Assembly: GCA_977006965.1 (NCBI GenBank)
Contig: OZ345361.1
Span: forward strand, 1,674,001-1,738,000
Source: Phymatolithon calcareum
Lineage: Eukaryota > Rhodophyta > Florideophyceae > Hapalidiales
Reading direction: 5' to 3'
Length of the DNA: 64,000 nucleotides
Made by a program: the position numbers and the translations under genes. The first letter of the stretch is position 1, and each line of letters starts with the position of its first letter. The notes below the pieces were generated by a model. The model searched no databases and was not told the DNA's origin. It saw nothing but the letters and a program-made list of their open reading frames with translations. Below are positions 30,238-41,752 of this stretch, piece after piece.

Positions 30238-30858
30238 CTACCTGCCCTGTGGTGCACGAACTTTGAGCAGCTCTACATCAATGACAACAGTTCCCGCACC
30301 TGCAATCCTACGCGCGTTCGCCACCGTGGACTCCAAGCGTCTTCGGTCGCCAAACGCAGCAGGGCGAGGGTTCTCACGACCAGATACATAGCCCAATTCT
30401 GGTGGAATGAGCAGACGGCGCTTTCCGCCCTCATGCATACCACAAATGCCTTCTTCGAAACCAGCAATAAGTTTGTCGCGACCGATAATGAAACGAGACT
30501 CAGCGGCATCCTCGCGCTGAAAGGGCCACCCAAAACGACCAGCCAGTCGGCCCGTCCAACGCAATACAACTTCGTTCCCGTCAATGGGCTTCGCACCTCG
30601 TCCAATGCGGAGATCCTGCACCACAAGACCTGACGGCAGTGTTGAAAAATCTGCTGCGGTTTCAACGCCTTCCGCGAGCGCTGCGGACAAAGCCGGTGAT
30701 ACAGCAACGGCAAACAGGAGCAAGCTACGCCGCGAAATGCTCACGGCTGGCGCCGGCTGCGAAGCCCTGGGGATAATGCTTTCATGACTGGCTACTCCTG
30801 CACGGCTGCGGTGCGGGATATGAGGCGCAGGGCAGAATGCAATACCCGCCTCAGTCAT
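30238..30858 (-). CDS. FKBP-type peptidyl-prolyl isomerase, probably thylakoid lumen
   Basis: The 206-residue product has an N-terminal bipartite leader: a transit-peptide-like region, then SRRSLLLFAVAVSPALSAAL, a twin-arginine signal followed by a hydrophobic core and an A-rich cleavage region. The FKBP domain follows (SGLVVQDLRIGRGAKP, GNEVVLRWTGRL, FIIGRDKLIAGFEEGICGM, GGKRRLLIPPELGY). Lumenal FKBPs of plants have this layout and Tat import. The ATG at 30856-30858 was chosen because the longer frame begins with GTG. Confidence 0.9.
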   Translation of the reverse strand: MTEAGIAFCPAPHIPHRSRAGVASHESIIPRASQPAPAVSISRRSLLLFAVAVSPALSAALAEGVETAADFSTLPSGLVVQDLRIGRGAKPIDGNEVVLRWTGRLAGRFGWPFQREDAAESRFIIGRDKLIAGFEEGICGMHEGGKRRLLIPPELGYVSGRENPRPAAFGDRRRLESTVANARRIAGAGTVVIDVELLKVRAPQGR

Positions 30859-31417
30859 CGCGCGGGGCGGGTTGGGCTTACCCGTGCACGGCCTGCTGCT
30901 GGATCCAAATGCTAAGCAGAGAAGGGAGGTGCAAAAACACACCTGGTCCTTTCCGATTGGTTTAGATTTGCATCGGTGTATGTGTGTTTTCGACGTCGCG
31001 AGCGGAGGATACCGCTGTAAGCGCGCTTACATGGAATGCTGATTGCAATTGAATGAATGTTGACACGCAACAAGAATTGTATGATAAATTGTCAAATCCG
31101 GCATCACATTCCCGGGGATGATGACTGAAAAGTGCCATTCACACTCTTCCGAGTCCTGACGTCACCGCAGTCCGAAGCGTGGACATCCCTTGCCAAACCC
31201 TTATCGCCCGTGTCAGCAGCCGCTTCTGCTCGGCACCCCATCTGACCGTCTAGCCTTGCAGACTCCATCTTCGATACTGTACGGGAACGAACGAGAGCGG
31301 AAGCACACCTTTTTATCTACGCTGCGGGCGCTCTTTATCACTTGCGGCGCCCGAGTGCGCCTGCGGAGACGTAGTGCTCCGCATCGCCTCCACGCTCGCG
31401 CGCTCGCTCCGCCGCCA

Positions 31418-33039
31418 TGAATCTTTTCGCTGGTCTTGGATGGAAGGTCGGGTCATGGTGGCCGGGCATTGTGCTCGCCATATTGGGAAGGTCGGCTTTT
31501 AGATTTCCTTGCGTTGCAATTTCTCATTTCTTTGCCTTCTGAATCGAACTGACAGCTTGTTACTATTTCCATGTTCTTTTCGAATCTATTTTCTTAAATT
31601 CGGGCAACTTATGTGCTTTATCTGTGTAGTACGGTACGTTCTTTGTTTCCATTGTCGATTTAGCACGCTTTCGACAAAGGCAGGCAGCTAATCTGACTCT
31701 CACACATTTAATTCCCTCCCGCCACACACAACCGTCTACGCTGCGTCCCCGCTATGAATATTATCTGCAGCTGAACAATATGGGCACAAACGTGATGAAG
31801 CTCGCCATCAACAATCGATTGTTAATGCCGTTACGCGAACGCCCGCGAGTGTCTGCAATGCCACTCTGGCTCGCTGGCTTTGCTATGTTTACTGTCGGGA
31901 CTGCAATGTCCTTCGGCGCCATGAAATTTGCTGCCCAAAGTCTACTCTGTGGTCTCGGGTCAGTGCAATTTTTGTCGCAGGTATTCTTCTCTCGCTTCAT
32001 CCTGCACGAGAAAATTGAGCGATTCGCTTATTTTGGTGTCACCCTCATTATCTCGGGTTGTACGCTCATTGTGATATATGGCGCGCACGAGACGAAAAAT
32101 TATCGTCCCGAGGAACTTGCGGCGTTGTATGGACGATCCGAGTATGTTTGCTACCTTCTTGGCGCCGGTTTTATTGCGTGCTTTGTGTCGATCGCGTGCA
32201 CACACGTCAAGCAGCGTATTATGCGGGAGCGCGAATTAGCACATTTTGACATTGCTAAGGCAACAGTGCGCGAGCGACAAATTCTGGCGATCTTCTTCTC
32301 TATCAACTCTGCGCTTTTCGGCTCGCAGGCTGTTGTGCTTGCGAAATCGCTGGCAATGCTGCTTATACAGGCGTTGCATCCCAACCCGCTCTACTCGAAC
32401 CCGTTGTTGTCGTATCAGACATATTTTATCATCCTCGGGTTTATCGCTGCTGCCACTTTTTGGGTCACCCGTCTTACTCAGGGATTACGTCTTTTTGACG
32501 CCGTCTATCTTGTCCCCATGATGCAGATTTGCTGGATCTTATTCAGTACCGTTGCTGGAGGTATTTACTATGAGGAGTTTATTGGATTTGGTCGCAAAGA
32601 GTATGGCATCTACGCCGTTGGTTTCCTTTCAGTTCTCTTTGGAGTTGCGTTGCTCTGTCCCAGAGATGACACGACGTCGTTAAACGCTGCTGACGTCATT
32701 TACGATATCGTCACGGACGAGAACCCCGCGTTTAATAAGGAGGTGGATGACCGCTTTGGGGTTTATGACGATGAGGAGGTGGGTCTTGTCGACCACGAAG
32801 ATGATGCCTCTGGAAATATGCGCAAATATCAAGTCGTCAAAGATTATGAAGATCTTCTCAGCACGAAGGTAGCAGCTAAGGAGGAGAATCAAAGCGAAAA
32901 TGACGCAAGAACGGAGAACATGAATAACGAAGTAACTGAATCAAAATCTGAAGAACCTGGTACGGAACCGCTTCTCGTTGCTGTTGGTGAAGAGGTCGGA
33001 AACACTGCCCTTGAAAATGAAGGCCAGACAGCGAGGTAA
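31418..33039 (+). CDS. NIPA-like magnesium transporter (multi-pass), possibly with a 5' exon
   Basis: The main exon from the ATG at 31780 encodes 419 residues with about eight membrane segments and the family block FAAQSLLCGLGSVQFLSQVFFSRFIL. The C-terminus is a long acidic tail (about 110 residues). NIPA proteins have one more N-terminal helix; an ATG further upstream, in CCGCCATGAAT at 31415-31418, starts a frame WWPGIVLAILG that fits it. The likely acceptor is CTGCAG at 31770, since LNNMGTNVMKLA continues the family pattern. However, a donor at GAAG-GTCGG (31489) does not keep frame, so the exact splice is unresolved and the 31418 start is tentative. Confidence 0.72.
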
Positions 33040-34311
33040 TTTAAGAAACTTCGCTCTGTTGACTTGGTTCTGTTTAAGAATGTTGTGATGACCCCCACAG
33101 CACGGAAATCGTTTTGACAGCGACTTGTGCCACCTGTCGAATTGCAGAGCAGCACAACGCTCTCCATCACCGAAGTCCCTAGTTTTTACTAACAGTAATA
33201 TCCGTCCCTCGCCTCGGCTCAAATAAAGATGCAATCTGCCAATTTTGGTCTTCCTTATGCTTCCCTCAGTGACGGGTTTCGCATTGTCTACGGCGTGATT
33301 TCCCATTCCTCCCTCTCTCTCTTTCTCTTGAGGTCCCCAGTTCGTTCCAGCTATTTCTTAGCTACTGTACCATTTCTGCGATCAATGCCACAACTTTGTC
33401 TGCGCTGTCCACTTGAAGCATTGCTGACATATCTTCCGCCGTTCAGTAAGTTGACCTGGGCTGACTGACTGCTCTTGAAGAGCCGCTCAGGCGGTTCGCA
33501 ATCTCTTCTGACGTCCGGATATTTTCGAAAAATGATCCGAAATAACCAACTTACACAAAGTATTTGTTTACGCCTCCGACCGGTCTCAATTTGCTCCCTA
33601 TTTGGAGAGAGAAACTTCCTGACTTGCGAATCACACCAAAGGGCAACCCCAAGTTGTGACTGCCCTGTGGTTCAAACGTAAGATGGGGTGCTTCCTATGT
33701 TCGCTTTGTCGCATTCCGACACCGTCTCGGCTTGCCTACTGTAGCTCTTCCCACGGCCGTGGTTTGAGCAGACCTACTTTTCCTGACTTCCCTTGCCCCA
33801 CCATCTTGAGCTCCAAGATTTCTCTTTTGTGTATAGGGTGGCTTAAACTCAGCCGTGGCATCCACCACAGTGGTTCCATCCTTCGCTTCATTGCTTCGTT
33901 ACCCCAGCAGCATAGCGCGTCATATCGACTCTGGGGAGGGAAATGGCCCGCAGTATCCAAAAAACGAAAAACAATGACGACGGGCTTCATTTTCCTTTAA
34001 CCAAAAGTAATATTTCACGAAAGAGGAGCGACATATGTTAAACATTTGAAACGCTGCGGTAACCATTCGCTCCTACTACACATAAGCGCCCTAGTTGAAA
34101 TCTCCCAAACATGAAAGGAGACAGTTTGCGTTACCCCAGAATGAAACACGATTAGCAACCTTCGACCTTGACACACTCACTGACAATTCTCTTCAAGACC
34201 GATCGACCCCATTCATGCGACCAGCGTCCATTTTTGAACCAACCAACCAACCAACGAACATAACCTTGATACTTGCGCATAATGACAGTCAGAATTGAAC
34301 TTGTACAAGAA
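33040..34311. other. Intergenic stretch with no supported feature
   Basis: There are no convincing ORFs, RNA genes or repeats. Several overlapping short ORFs are low-complexity S/L-rich and look accidental. Confidence 0.5.
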
Positions 34312-34824
34312 CTAGTACTGTTCGCGACGCGGCCTCGGGGCACGCTTATTCGCTCGGTCCACCCTAATCTTGCGACCATCAACCTCGTACCCATTCATTC
34401 CTTCAAGGGCATCATCTGCAGAGTTCGCCGACTCGTACTCAATAAACCCAAAACCTCTTGACTTGCCAGTGAATCGATCGGTGACAACCCTAGCCTCCAC
34501 CACGGTTCCGTAATGGGAGAAAGCATCTCCGAGACTATGGTCCGTGGTATCCCACGACAAATTACCAACGAATAGCTTTGCTTCTTCGGTAGCTTGAGGA
34601 GGGGCTTCGTCGCTGCGACCGACGTTATCATCTGAATCATTGTCGTAGTCGCTGTCCATTCGAGGGTGGACACGAACCGAGGTAATATTGCGGTGCAGTG
34701 TCGCGCTGCGGATCGCGGTGCCGGCCATGGCCACCTTGGACGACACGGCACGAGAAACGAACGAGGTCTGTTGACGGAGATATGGACCCGCACAAGCGGT
34801 GGCAAACGCGCTGATGCTCCTCAT
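34312..34824 (-). CDS. Single-RRM RNA-binding protein, organelle-targeted type
   Basis: The 170-residue product has one RRM with RNP2 LFVGNLSW and RNP1 KSRGFGFIEY (about residues 83-155) and an Arg-rich tail. The first 50 residues are S/A/R-rich with few acids, fitting a plastid or mitochondrial presequence. An acidic linker (DSDYDNDSDDN) follows. It resembles chloroplast or glycine-rich RNA-binding proteins. It starts at the ATG at 34822-34824. Confidence 0.87.
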   Translation of the reverse strand: MRSISAFATACAGPYLRQQTSFVSRAVSSKVAMAGTAIRSATLHRNITSVRVHPRMDSDYDNDSDDNVGRSDEAPPQATEEAKLFVGNLSWDTTDHSLGDAFSHYGTVVEARVVTDRFTGKSRGFGFIEYESANSADDALEGMNGYEVDGRKIRVDRANKRAPRPRREQY

Positions 34825-35498
34825 GATGGCAAGAGGTGTGTGCTCGGGAGATGCAGCTGTATCTAGCTTCCTCCTTGACTGTAGTCGATCGTGTTAGCAC
34901 TTCTGACTGGAAATTGGACGTCTTATAAGGCCCAGATTACAAAAAGTGCAAATCTGCTCACGAGCTGCAAAACAAGCAAAAAATTGTTCAGGTCAAATCC
35001 GTCGAGCTCAAATATTGTTGCAGAGCTGGTTTGCCAGATCTCGTTTCGACTTTCATACAATGTGGAGAGCTTTTGGTTTCCGAGATCATTTTTTCTCCAC
35101 CACGTTTGAAAGAGACTTCTTTTTGTGCCAAAAAATACCCAAACGCGTCCTTCGGCACTCAATTCTAGACAAAATGCAACGTGTCATATCATTCCAATCT
35201 CCGTAATTGGATCTCAAAGCATGTAAAATCAAAAAATTCTTCTCACGCTGAAACTCCCCTCGCCGGCGTTGACCGGTTTATCATAATTTTACGGTACATT
35301 TGAGCGTTCGATCTCCCGCACGTGTGCAAAACAGGGGTTTGAGATTCTATATTGGACACCGCCGGGAAAGGTTAACACTGTACCACTTTCTCCTCTTTGA
35401 AAGGGCGGCGAATTTCGCCTCCAGCGATGCCGAGCGACAAAGTACCAGACCCTCATTGACGCCCGTTATTATTGTTTATACTCTGGAATCAGATCGAA

Positions 35499-36533
35499 AT
35501 GAAGACAGATTTCTTGCATAAGACTACTCCCTACGACGTAGAGTCCGTTTCACATTGTGCCCGCGTTGTCTGCTTGCTTCCGGGATTGACGGATATTGTG
35601 TCTGAGCTCGGTCAGTCTGCAAAAATTGTTGGCAATTCTCATGAATGTGCCGAACGAAGCGCTATACTCACTATCCCAAAACTATCTTCCGATGGCGCTG
35701 ACAATGCTTCTCTTTCATCTAAGGAGATTTCTGCGGGTTGGAGCACAATTATATCAAACCAGACTCCACTAGGTGCTGACGTTACCTCGCTGTTGAGCAA
35801 GCTTGTATGCTCTTTCTATTACGTCGATATTGCGAAACTGGCTGATACGAAACCAACTGTCATTCTAACTATCCTCCCGCGTCCGAAGTCGTCTCTCGAC
35901 CCAAGCACAGAAGAAATTATTGAGGCTGTCAAGATGAGAGTTCCCAGCGTTCAAGAAGTTTTGTCAATTGATCCGTCCACGCTTTCAGAAGTTTATGCGG
36001 CCATTTATAACATTGGCAGGGTACTGAAGTGTCCCTCAGCAGCTACAGTGGCTGTCACCAAGGCAAAATATCATCTGCAGGGCATCGCGAAGTCCATGCA
36101 AAGTTTTCCTGGGCCCTTGAAGCGGAAGCGCATGGCAATTGTACAGTGGGCGAATCCTATTTTTCTGGCTGGCGACTGGGTTCCCGAAATAGTCGAAGTT
36201 GGTGGTGGACTTTCGAGTTTGTTGACGCGTCCGGGTGGGCCGTCAATGTCAATAACACCCCAGCAGCTACTTGACCATGACATTGTTGTCTTTGCAATAT
36301 GCGCCGTTAAGCTCCCTGACTGTCTAGATGTGTGTAACAGGTTTCTTGCAAAGCATTCCAACTTGTGTAGATGCCGCAGCCCAAGAGTGATAGCGACGGA
36401 TGCGACCAAATTATTTTCAAGGCCCTCCTTGTCAGCGGTCGGTCTGTCTGCCGAGGTCGTTGCAGAAATTGTGTCAAATTCGAATGTATATGGTCATCGC
36501 GGTGCCGTGTGGTCCGAGGTGAAACTACTGTAG
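35499..36533 (+). CDS. BtuF-like (cobalamin/haem-type) periplasmic-binding-protein fold
   Basis: The 344-residue protein resembles the substrate-binding protein fold used by bacterial B12 transporters. The N-terminal block RVVCLLPGLTDIVSELG with VGNSHEC matches the family pattern SLLPSATEIV and VGVSHEC. GDWVPEIVEVGGG matches the second-lobe block GxWVPELVE-AGG. There is no signal peptide and no transporter neighbour, so it is probably an intracellular or organellar eukaryotic homologue. The ligand is not shown by sequence. The ATG at 35499-35501 was chosen because the longer frame starts with TTG. Confidence 0.68.
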   Translation: MKTDFLHKTTPYDVESVSHCARVVCLLPGLTDIVSELGQSAKIVGNSHECAERSAILTIPKLSSDGADNASLSSKEISAGWSTIISNQTPLGADVTSLLSKLVCSFYYVDIAKLADTKPTVILTILPRPKSSLDPSTEEIIEAVKMRVPSVQEVLSIDPSTLSEVYAAIYNIGRVLKCPSAATVAVTKAKYHLQGIAKSMQSFPGPLKRKRMAIVQWANPIFLAGDWVPEIVEVGGGLSSLLTRPGGPSMSITPQQLLDHDIVVFAICAVKLPDCLDVCNRFLAKHSNLCRCRSPRVIATDATKLFSRPSLSAVGLSAEVVAEIVSNSNVYGHRGAVWSEVKLL

Positions 36534-38001
36534 CTGTGCTTCGCATTGGAGGGAAAGTTTCCGAACTCATGCGAGAATAAACTGTAAGAAAATGTGGACT
36601 TCCTTTTTTTGCTGTTCTAGTATTAGGCACATCATGTGATCTTTGGAATGTCATCGGTTTTGATTTTCCCTCGTCAGGAACCGCAGACACGCGAATAGTA
36701 CAGATGCCCTTGATTGCATAGAGAGAAACATTGGCCTGCTTCCAGTAGGATAGCCATGTTCACCCTGTCGCCTATAGGTGGAGCTAACTCTTCCGATTGA
36801 CTTTCGCGCATAGAAAACGATGATTCAAGTTTAGAATATTGATTTTGAAGGAGGCACCAACGTGATATTAACAACCTCCAAAGCACTGGAAGCATGCCGC
36901 TTGCTAGCGATGAAAAGCTCTTTATCGCCGGTCGAAGAATATCATCGTGCAGTGCACATGTCGAATTCGTCATGAATGCTCGGGCTCGCAAAAGGAGGGC
37001 TAAGAAAAACTATTTTAGAATCTTCAACCTGAGCTATCACAGAGAGTATTTCATTTAACCGTGCTGTTGTCGGCTGAGTTGGAGTACAAGAGAGATCGTC
37101 TCGCCCAAGCGCGATCGACGTTGTGGAACAAGAAAATGAGGCATAACATGCAGCCTGCCCATGAGAAAACTGAAAAGAAGGGATCGGATGTCGCGGACAA
37201 CAAGGAGATTCCCAAGAGTTTTTGAGATCCACCGGAAAACCCGTGCAGTGAAATCAGCTGAACACTAACGAATGCAAAAAATGGCTGGAAGCAGAATAAG
37301 AGCAAAGGGACAGGCTATCTGCACAAGCACTGTGGCGAAATTCATGTGAGTAGAAAAGAAGGAGTGAAACGATGAAGTTATTGAGCCGATTGGATTCCAC
37401 GACCGGTCGCTCGAACAAGACATCAAGCAGAGGCAGTTAAGGCGAAAAACTTTGGAGCGTCATGTACGAACAAGCGTGCAAAATAATTTCGCGATATTCT
37501 GGAAAGCTCGCCATCATATTAGAAATACCTGTAATTGTTTGAAGTAACGACCAGGGCGAGCGTGAACTGGTCATCACAGTAAGTATGCCAGAGTATCGGA
37601 AAGGAGACGAAGATAGCTACGTGAAAAGTGATCTGCGGTCGTTAAAGAGGTTGCAAAGTCCGCCTTCAAGCGAAAGCAGAGTTCTGCGACACTGATATTC
37701 TTACCGGTATTTGCGGACGCTAGGCAAGCCCAGATTCGAGCGATGGACGAGATTGACGTCTTCCAGGTTGAATACTAGAATATAAGGAGAAATAGCGAAG
37801 CCCTGGATATAACGAAAAGACCTCCTATATGTCCATAGAGGCGCACATGATCGCCATCTGACGAGTGTAAGCATCATCAACACTATTCCTTCATGCTCCT
37901 TTGAACCTTACTGCATATGTATGTTACAGGGTGCACGCCAAATCGACTTGAGGAGTTGTCCACTATTGCGGGAACATGTTCGCGGAAAAGAACAGCGTCA
38001 T
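36534..38001. other. Intergenic stretch of 1.5 kb with no supported feature
   Basis: ORFs here are short and without recognised domains; one (37051-37305, minus) has a hydrophobic stretch but no family or start support. Confidence 0.5.
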
Positions 38002-41000
38002 TTACTTCTTACGCGATAGGGTTCGCTGCTTCTCCGCCTTCTCAACGATTTTTTCTTCCACCTTTAACCCTTTTCGTCTCCGCACACTATTCATCAGCTT
38101 TCGTGCAAGGTTGTTATTCTCCGCAGTTGCATCAGATACTCCGAGGTCCTCCAGTTCCTCCTCCGTTCTGGGTTCCCAAAACGGATCAATTTCAATTGTC
38201 TCCCAATGACTGAACACCATCTGCGGTACTGCAAAGCCAGAAGTTTGTTTTCGTACCAGATCTGCAAAACCGAATGACTCCACAACAGGAATCAGAGCTT
38301 CAATCCCAAATATGTTCACCCCGTCTCTCATCTGTTCATCGAGAACGCGTCCCCTTCTTTTTCCTATAACCGTATACGTTCCTCCCAGCGCGTCGCTCGT
38401 GACTGAGATGTCAACATGTAAAACTGCCTCCATCAGTCTTGCATTTGCCTGCAACAAAGCCCTTCGAGTACCTTCTTTCATGGCGCCGATTGCAAGACCT
38501 GACACATTTCCACTTTGTGACTTTTCATGACTCGTAGGGGCAGGGGACTGCTCTTCCACGAAAGTGGTCAACACTGGTGCTTGAGATGCGTTGCTTTTCA
38601 ACAAAATGTCGTCAATGAAGATTGCAACTCCGTGCATTGGCTCCTCGGCAAGCGGGCCGGCTTGCACTCCGAGCTGAAATCCAGTAGCAATGGCATTTTC
38701 CAATTCTCGCATACGATTTTCGGCCTTCTCTGCATCCAAGGATATATTTTCTGACGTTACAAAAATATGCTTCAAGTGATCAAGAACACTTGAAGATGGA
38801 TGAGGGCCTACCAATAAGTTAGAGCCAAAGCGCCTCGGACCACACGCCCACACGCAGGGAAATATCTTGCGAAGCCAAAAGCTCTCGAAGTCTTCAGCGG
38901 AGACCTTACTGGATTTGACGCCCTCAGCATCTTTCTTGACAGCTTCCTCGATCTTTTTTCGCACCGTGCGACAAGCGGACATATCTAAATCCTTGCCCTG
39001 AGTTATTGCTCTCACAGTAGCGCCAGCATCATCTAGCGCACTGCTTAAATGCGTTGGTATTGGGGAGGCGAACACTCGGAACGAAAACTCCGAGTTCGAC
39101 ACAGTCACAAAACGACCAAATTGGATAAACCCGTTTTCCAAGAATGGAGACTGTTTTGCAATTTCCAAATTACGTTGAACCTGTGATTCTCCCTCGTCTT
39201 CAGCTTTGTTTTCATTGATTGCAACGCTTCGTCTTTTCTCCTCATTTTCATCATCGATAAAGGCAGAGGCACCGCCCAGCACTGTTTCGCGGAACGAGGC
39301 TATAGGCTTTGAAACATGAATGGAGATGCCTTTGGCAAACTTTTCCCGCAAATCCTTCAGACAGCGCTCGAGATGAAGTTCTCCGCTTGCAGCCACAACA
39401 TACTCCCCGCTTGATGTAACTATAGTCTCTACGGAAGGGTCAGACTGATTTAGTTTTCGCAATCCCGCTTGCAGCACGGGTAGCTGTGTTGGCAAGTGCG
39501 GTTCCACCGCTACTCGGACGACTGTATCTCGCTGCAGTCCCGTACCCACCAAAGATATACCCACCGGTAGACAGAGCCCGGGAGGTTCTGAACTTAGAGT
39601 AGCAGTCTTCAGCACAACGTCGTCGACACCACCGATACCCACAATAGATCCTGCAGAAACTGACCGAAGGTTGTCTGTGCTTCTGCCCATTAGCAAGTAC
39701 AATTTGGTTACCGTCGCCTCGGAAACGGTGGACTTATCGAAAGTACCATCAGCTGCAACTTTGTACTTTGGCCCATACACAAACAACCGCATCCCGACTT
39801 TGACTGTTCCGCAAAGCACCTTTGCAAACGCAATTAATTCCCTACTTTCCTCCACCTGTACTTTCCGCTTTGGCCTCGAAGTATCCTCCGTTTCAGCAGA
39901 CACAGTTGTGTTTATCTTTGACGATGGCATTTCCTCCCGTGGTCTTGGCTGTCGGATATCCATTGCGGAGCCCGCATCTGTACTGGGACCTTCGATCATT
40001 TTCGTTACGACAGCAATCACTGGGACTCCCTGTGCCGATGAACAATCTTTTAAAGCCTGATGCTGCCTCGCGAAGGATTCCTTGCGTTGTGTCAGGCAAT
40101 CCTGACCATTGTCATCACATGCAATAGTGATCGATCCAGCATGATGTGGCCACACGACAGCAAGTCTTTCCTTATTCGCTTGCGCTTGCACCGCGGTTGG
40201 AAGCTTTTCAGAAACCATGTCGAGTAAAACGCGGGCAGCAGGTAGCCAGGAACCCATGATCGCGTGCAAAACAACGCTGGTATCCCTATGTTTAAGATCC
40301 CTTTTGCTCAGCTTGAGACCGAGTTTTTCCGCAATGTGAGTTCGCTTCTTAAGTGCAAGTTCAGGATCATTCTGGGTGCTGAGCACACCGTCATATACCG
40401 CATGAATACTCGTCATAATAAATTTCGAAAACATAGGCTCAGCTTTCGCGGCAACGTCCGATGTTTTCTTTCTTACAATTCGCTTCGCTTTTTGTTGAAG
40501 ATAGTAATCCCCCCAGAGAGTACGTTCAAGAACCCGTTCGGAGATGCCAAAACGCTTTGAAAAAATCTTCGCAAAATCAGTAATGCGGAAAGCCCAACCA
40601 TCAACAGCGGATGCAAATGCGACATTTCCAAGCTCCGGGGAGAAGAATCCACTCTCGGTTCGCTCCCCCTTCGCGGCAGACTCGTCGAGCGTCCAGTCTG
40701 AGCCGGCCTGGTCTGGAGCATCGTCGCCCAACGCAGCCTCCTCCATCATTTGCTCTACTTCACGCACGCCCATTATCACGTTTACCTGCTCGATGACCAT
40801 TTGGATGTGGCGATATGCTTCCATTGGCGAAAGACTGAGCTCGACGAACAAACGGTCGATCTTATTTAGCACGAGAACGGGACGTACAGCATGTGCCAGT
40901 GCTGCTCGTAGAACGGTTACCGTTTGCACGCATACGCCTTCTACCACGTCCACGACAAGTATGGCACCGTCACAAACGCGGAGCGCAGCCTCTACCTCAC

Positions 41001-41512
41001 CCGTGAAATCGACATGTCCCGGGGAATCCACCAAATGCACTATGCTCAATGGACCATTTTCTAAGCACCTTAAAAAAGCGTTGCAAACAGCGAGAGAAAC
41101 AATAAGATTTCGCGGTAAGAATAAGTTGGGCACGGCACACGAGTAGAAGGCACAGCAGAAACGAATGCTCAGCGGTACAAAAACTCACCTGAAAAACGGT
41201 GTCCCAACGCGATGGACGACGACTTCATTGTAATCCCGCGCAGCTGCTCGTCAGCTCTGGAGTCCATATACCGAACCTGAACAAGAAAAAGCATAAACTC
41301 AACCACAGTTAATGCCTGCCTGGGCTTAAAGTATGCATACCGTTTCGCACAGGTAAGATGCAACTCACCTTTCCTGCCATGCGGTTAGAAATAATGCCAT
41401 TCGCGGAAATGAGGCAGTCCGAGAGTGCCGACTTGCCATGGTCAACATGGGCCAGCATGCAAATATTCCAGGTGCGGTCACCTGGGACCTCGAGGGCCGC
41501 TCCTTCTGTCAT
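38002..41512 (-). CDS. EFL1: Elongation factor-like GTPase 1 (EFL1/RIA1), three exons
   Basis: It releases eIF6 from late 60S subunits in the cytoplasm. Exons on the minus strand are 41512-41369, 41276-41189 and 41060-38002 (1096 residues). Splice sites are canonical: GGAAAG-GTGAGT to TTCAG, and TTTCAG-GTGAGT to CTTAG; both joins keep frame. G motifs are AHVDHGKS (exon 1), GITMKSS (exon 2) and DSPGHVDF and NKID (exon 3), followed by EF-G domains II-V ([24 protein letters not shown]). Introns are 92 and 128 bp. Length matches EFL1 of other eukaryotes. The start at 41510-41512 is nearest to the GTPase; an in-frame ATG at 41660-41662 would add 50 residues. Confidence 0.93.
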
Positions 41513-41752
41513 TGTACTAGGACACAGTCCCCTTTCAGGACCACTGCAGTTTTCTACAGATGAACGGAGCCACCTTGCGAGGACGGACGCACGGGCATTG
41601 GGCACACTTTTGAGCACAGCGCACGGACGGCGTGAACAGCTCAAACTGTAATGCCTAATCATATTGCACTCCACGTGGAGGTGATCTCAAACAACAAGAC
41701 GGCCCTCAACTTTCGTTTAGCTATTGGCACAGGCCGTCTCTATTAGGAATCC

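Noticed and set aside
40544-41146. 200-residue plus-strand ORF
   Set aside because: It lies opposite EFL1 exon 3, whose frame has the EF-G domains.
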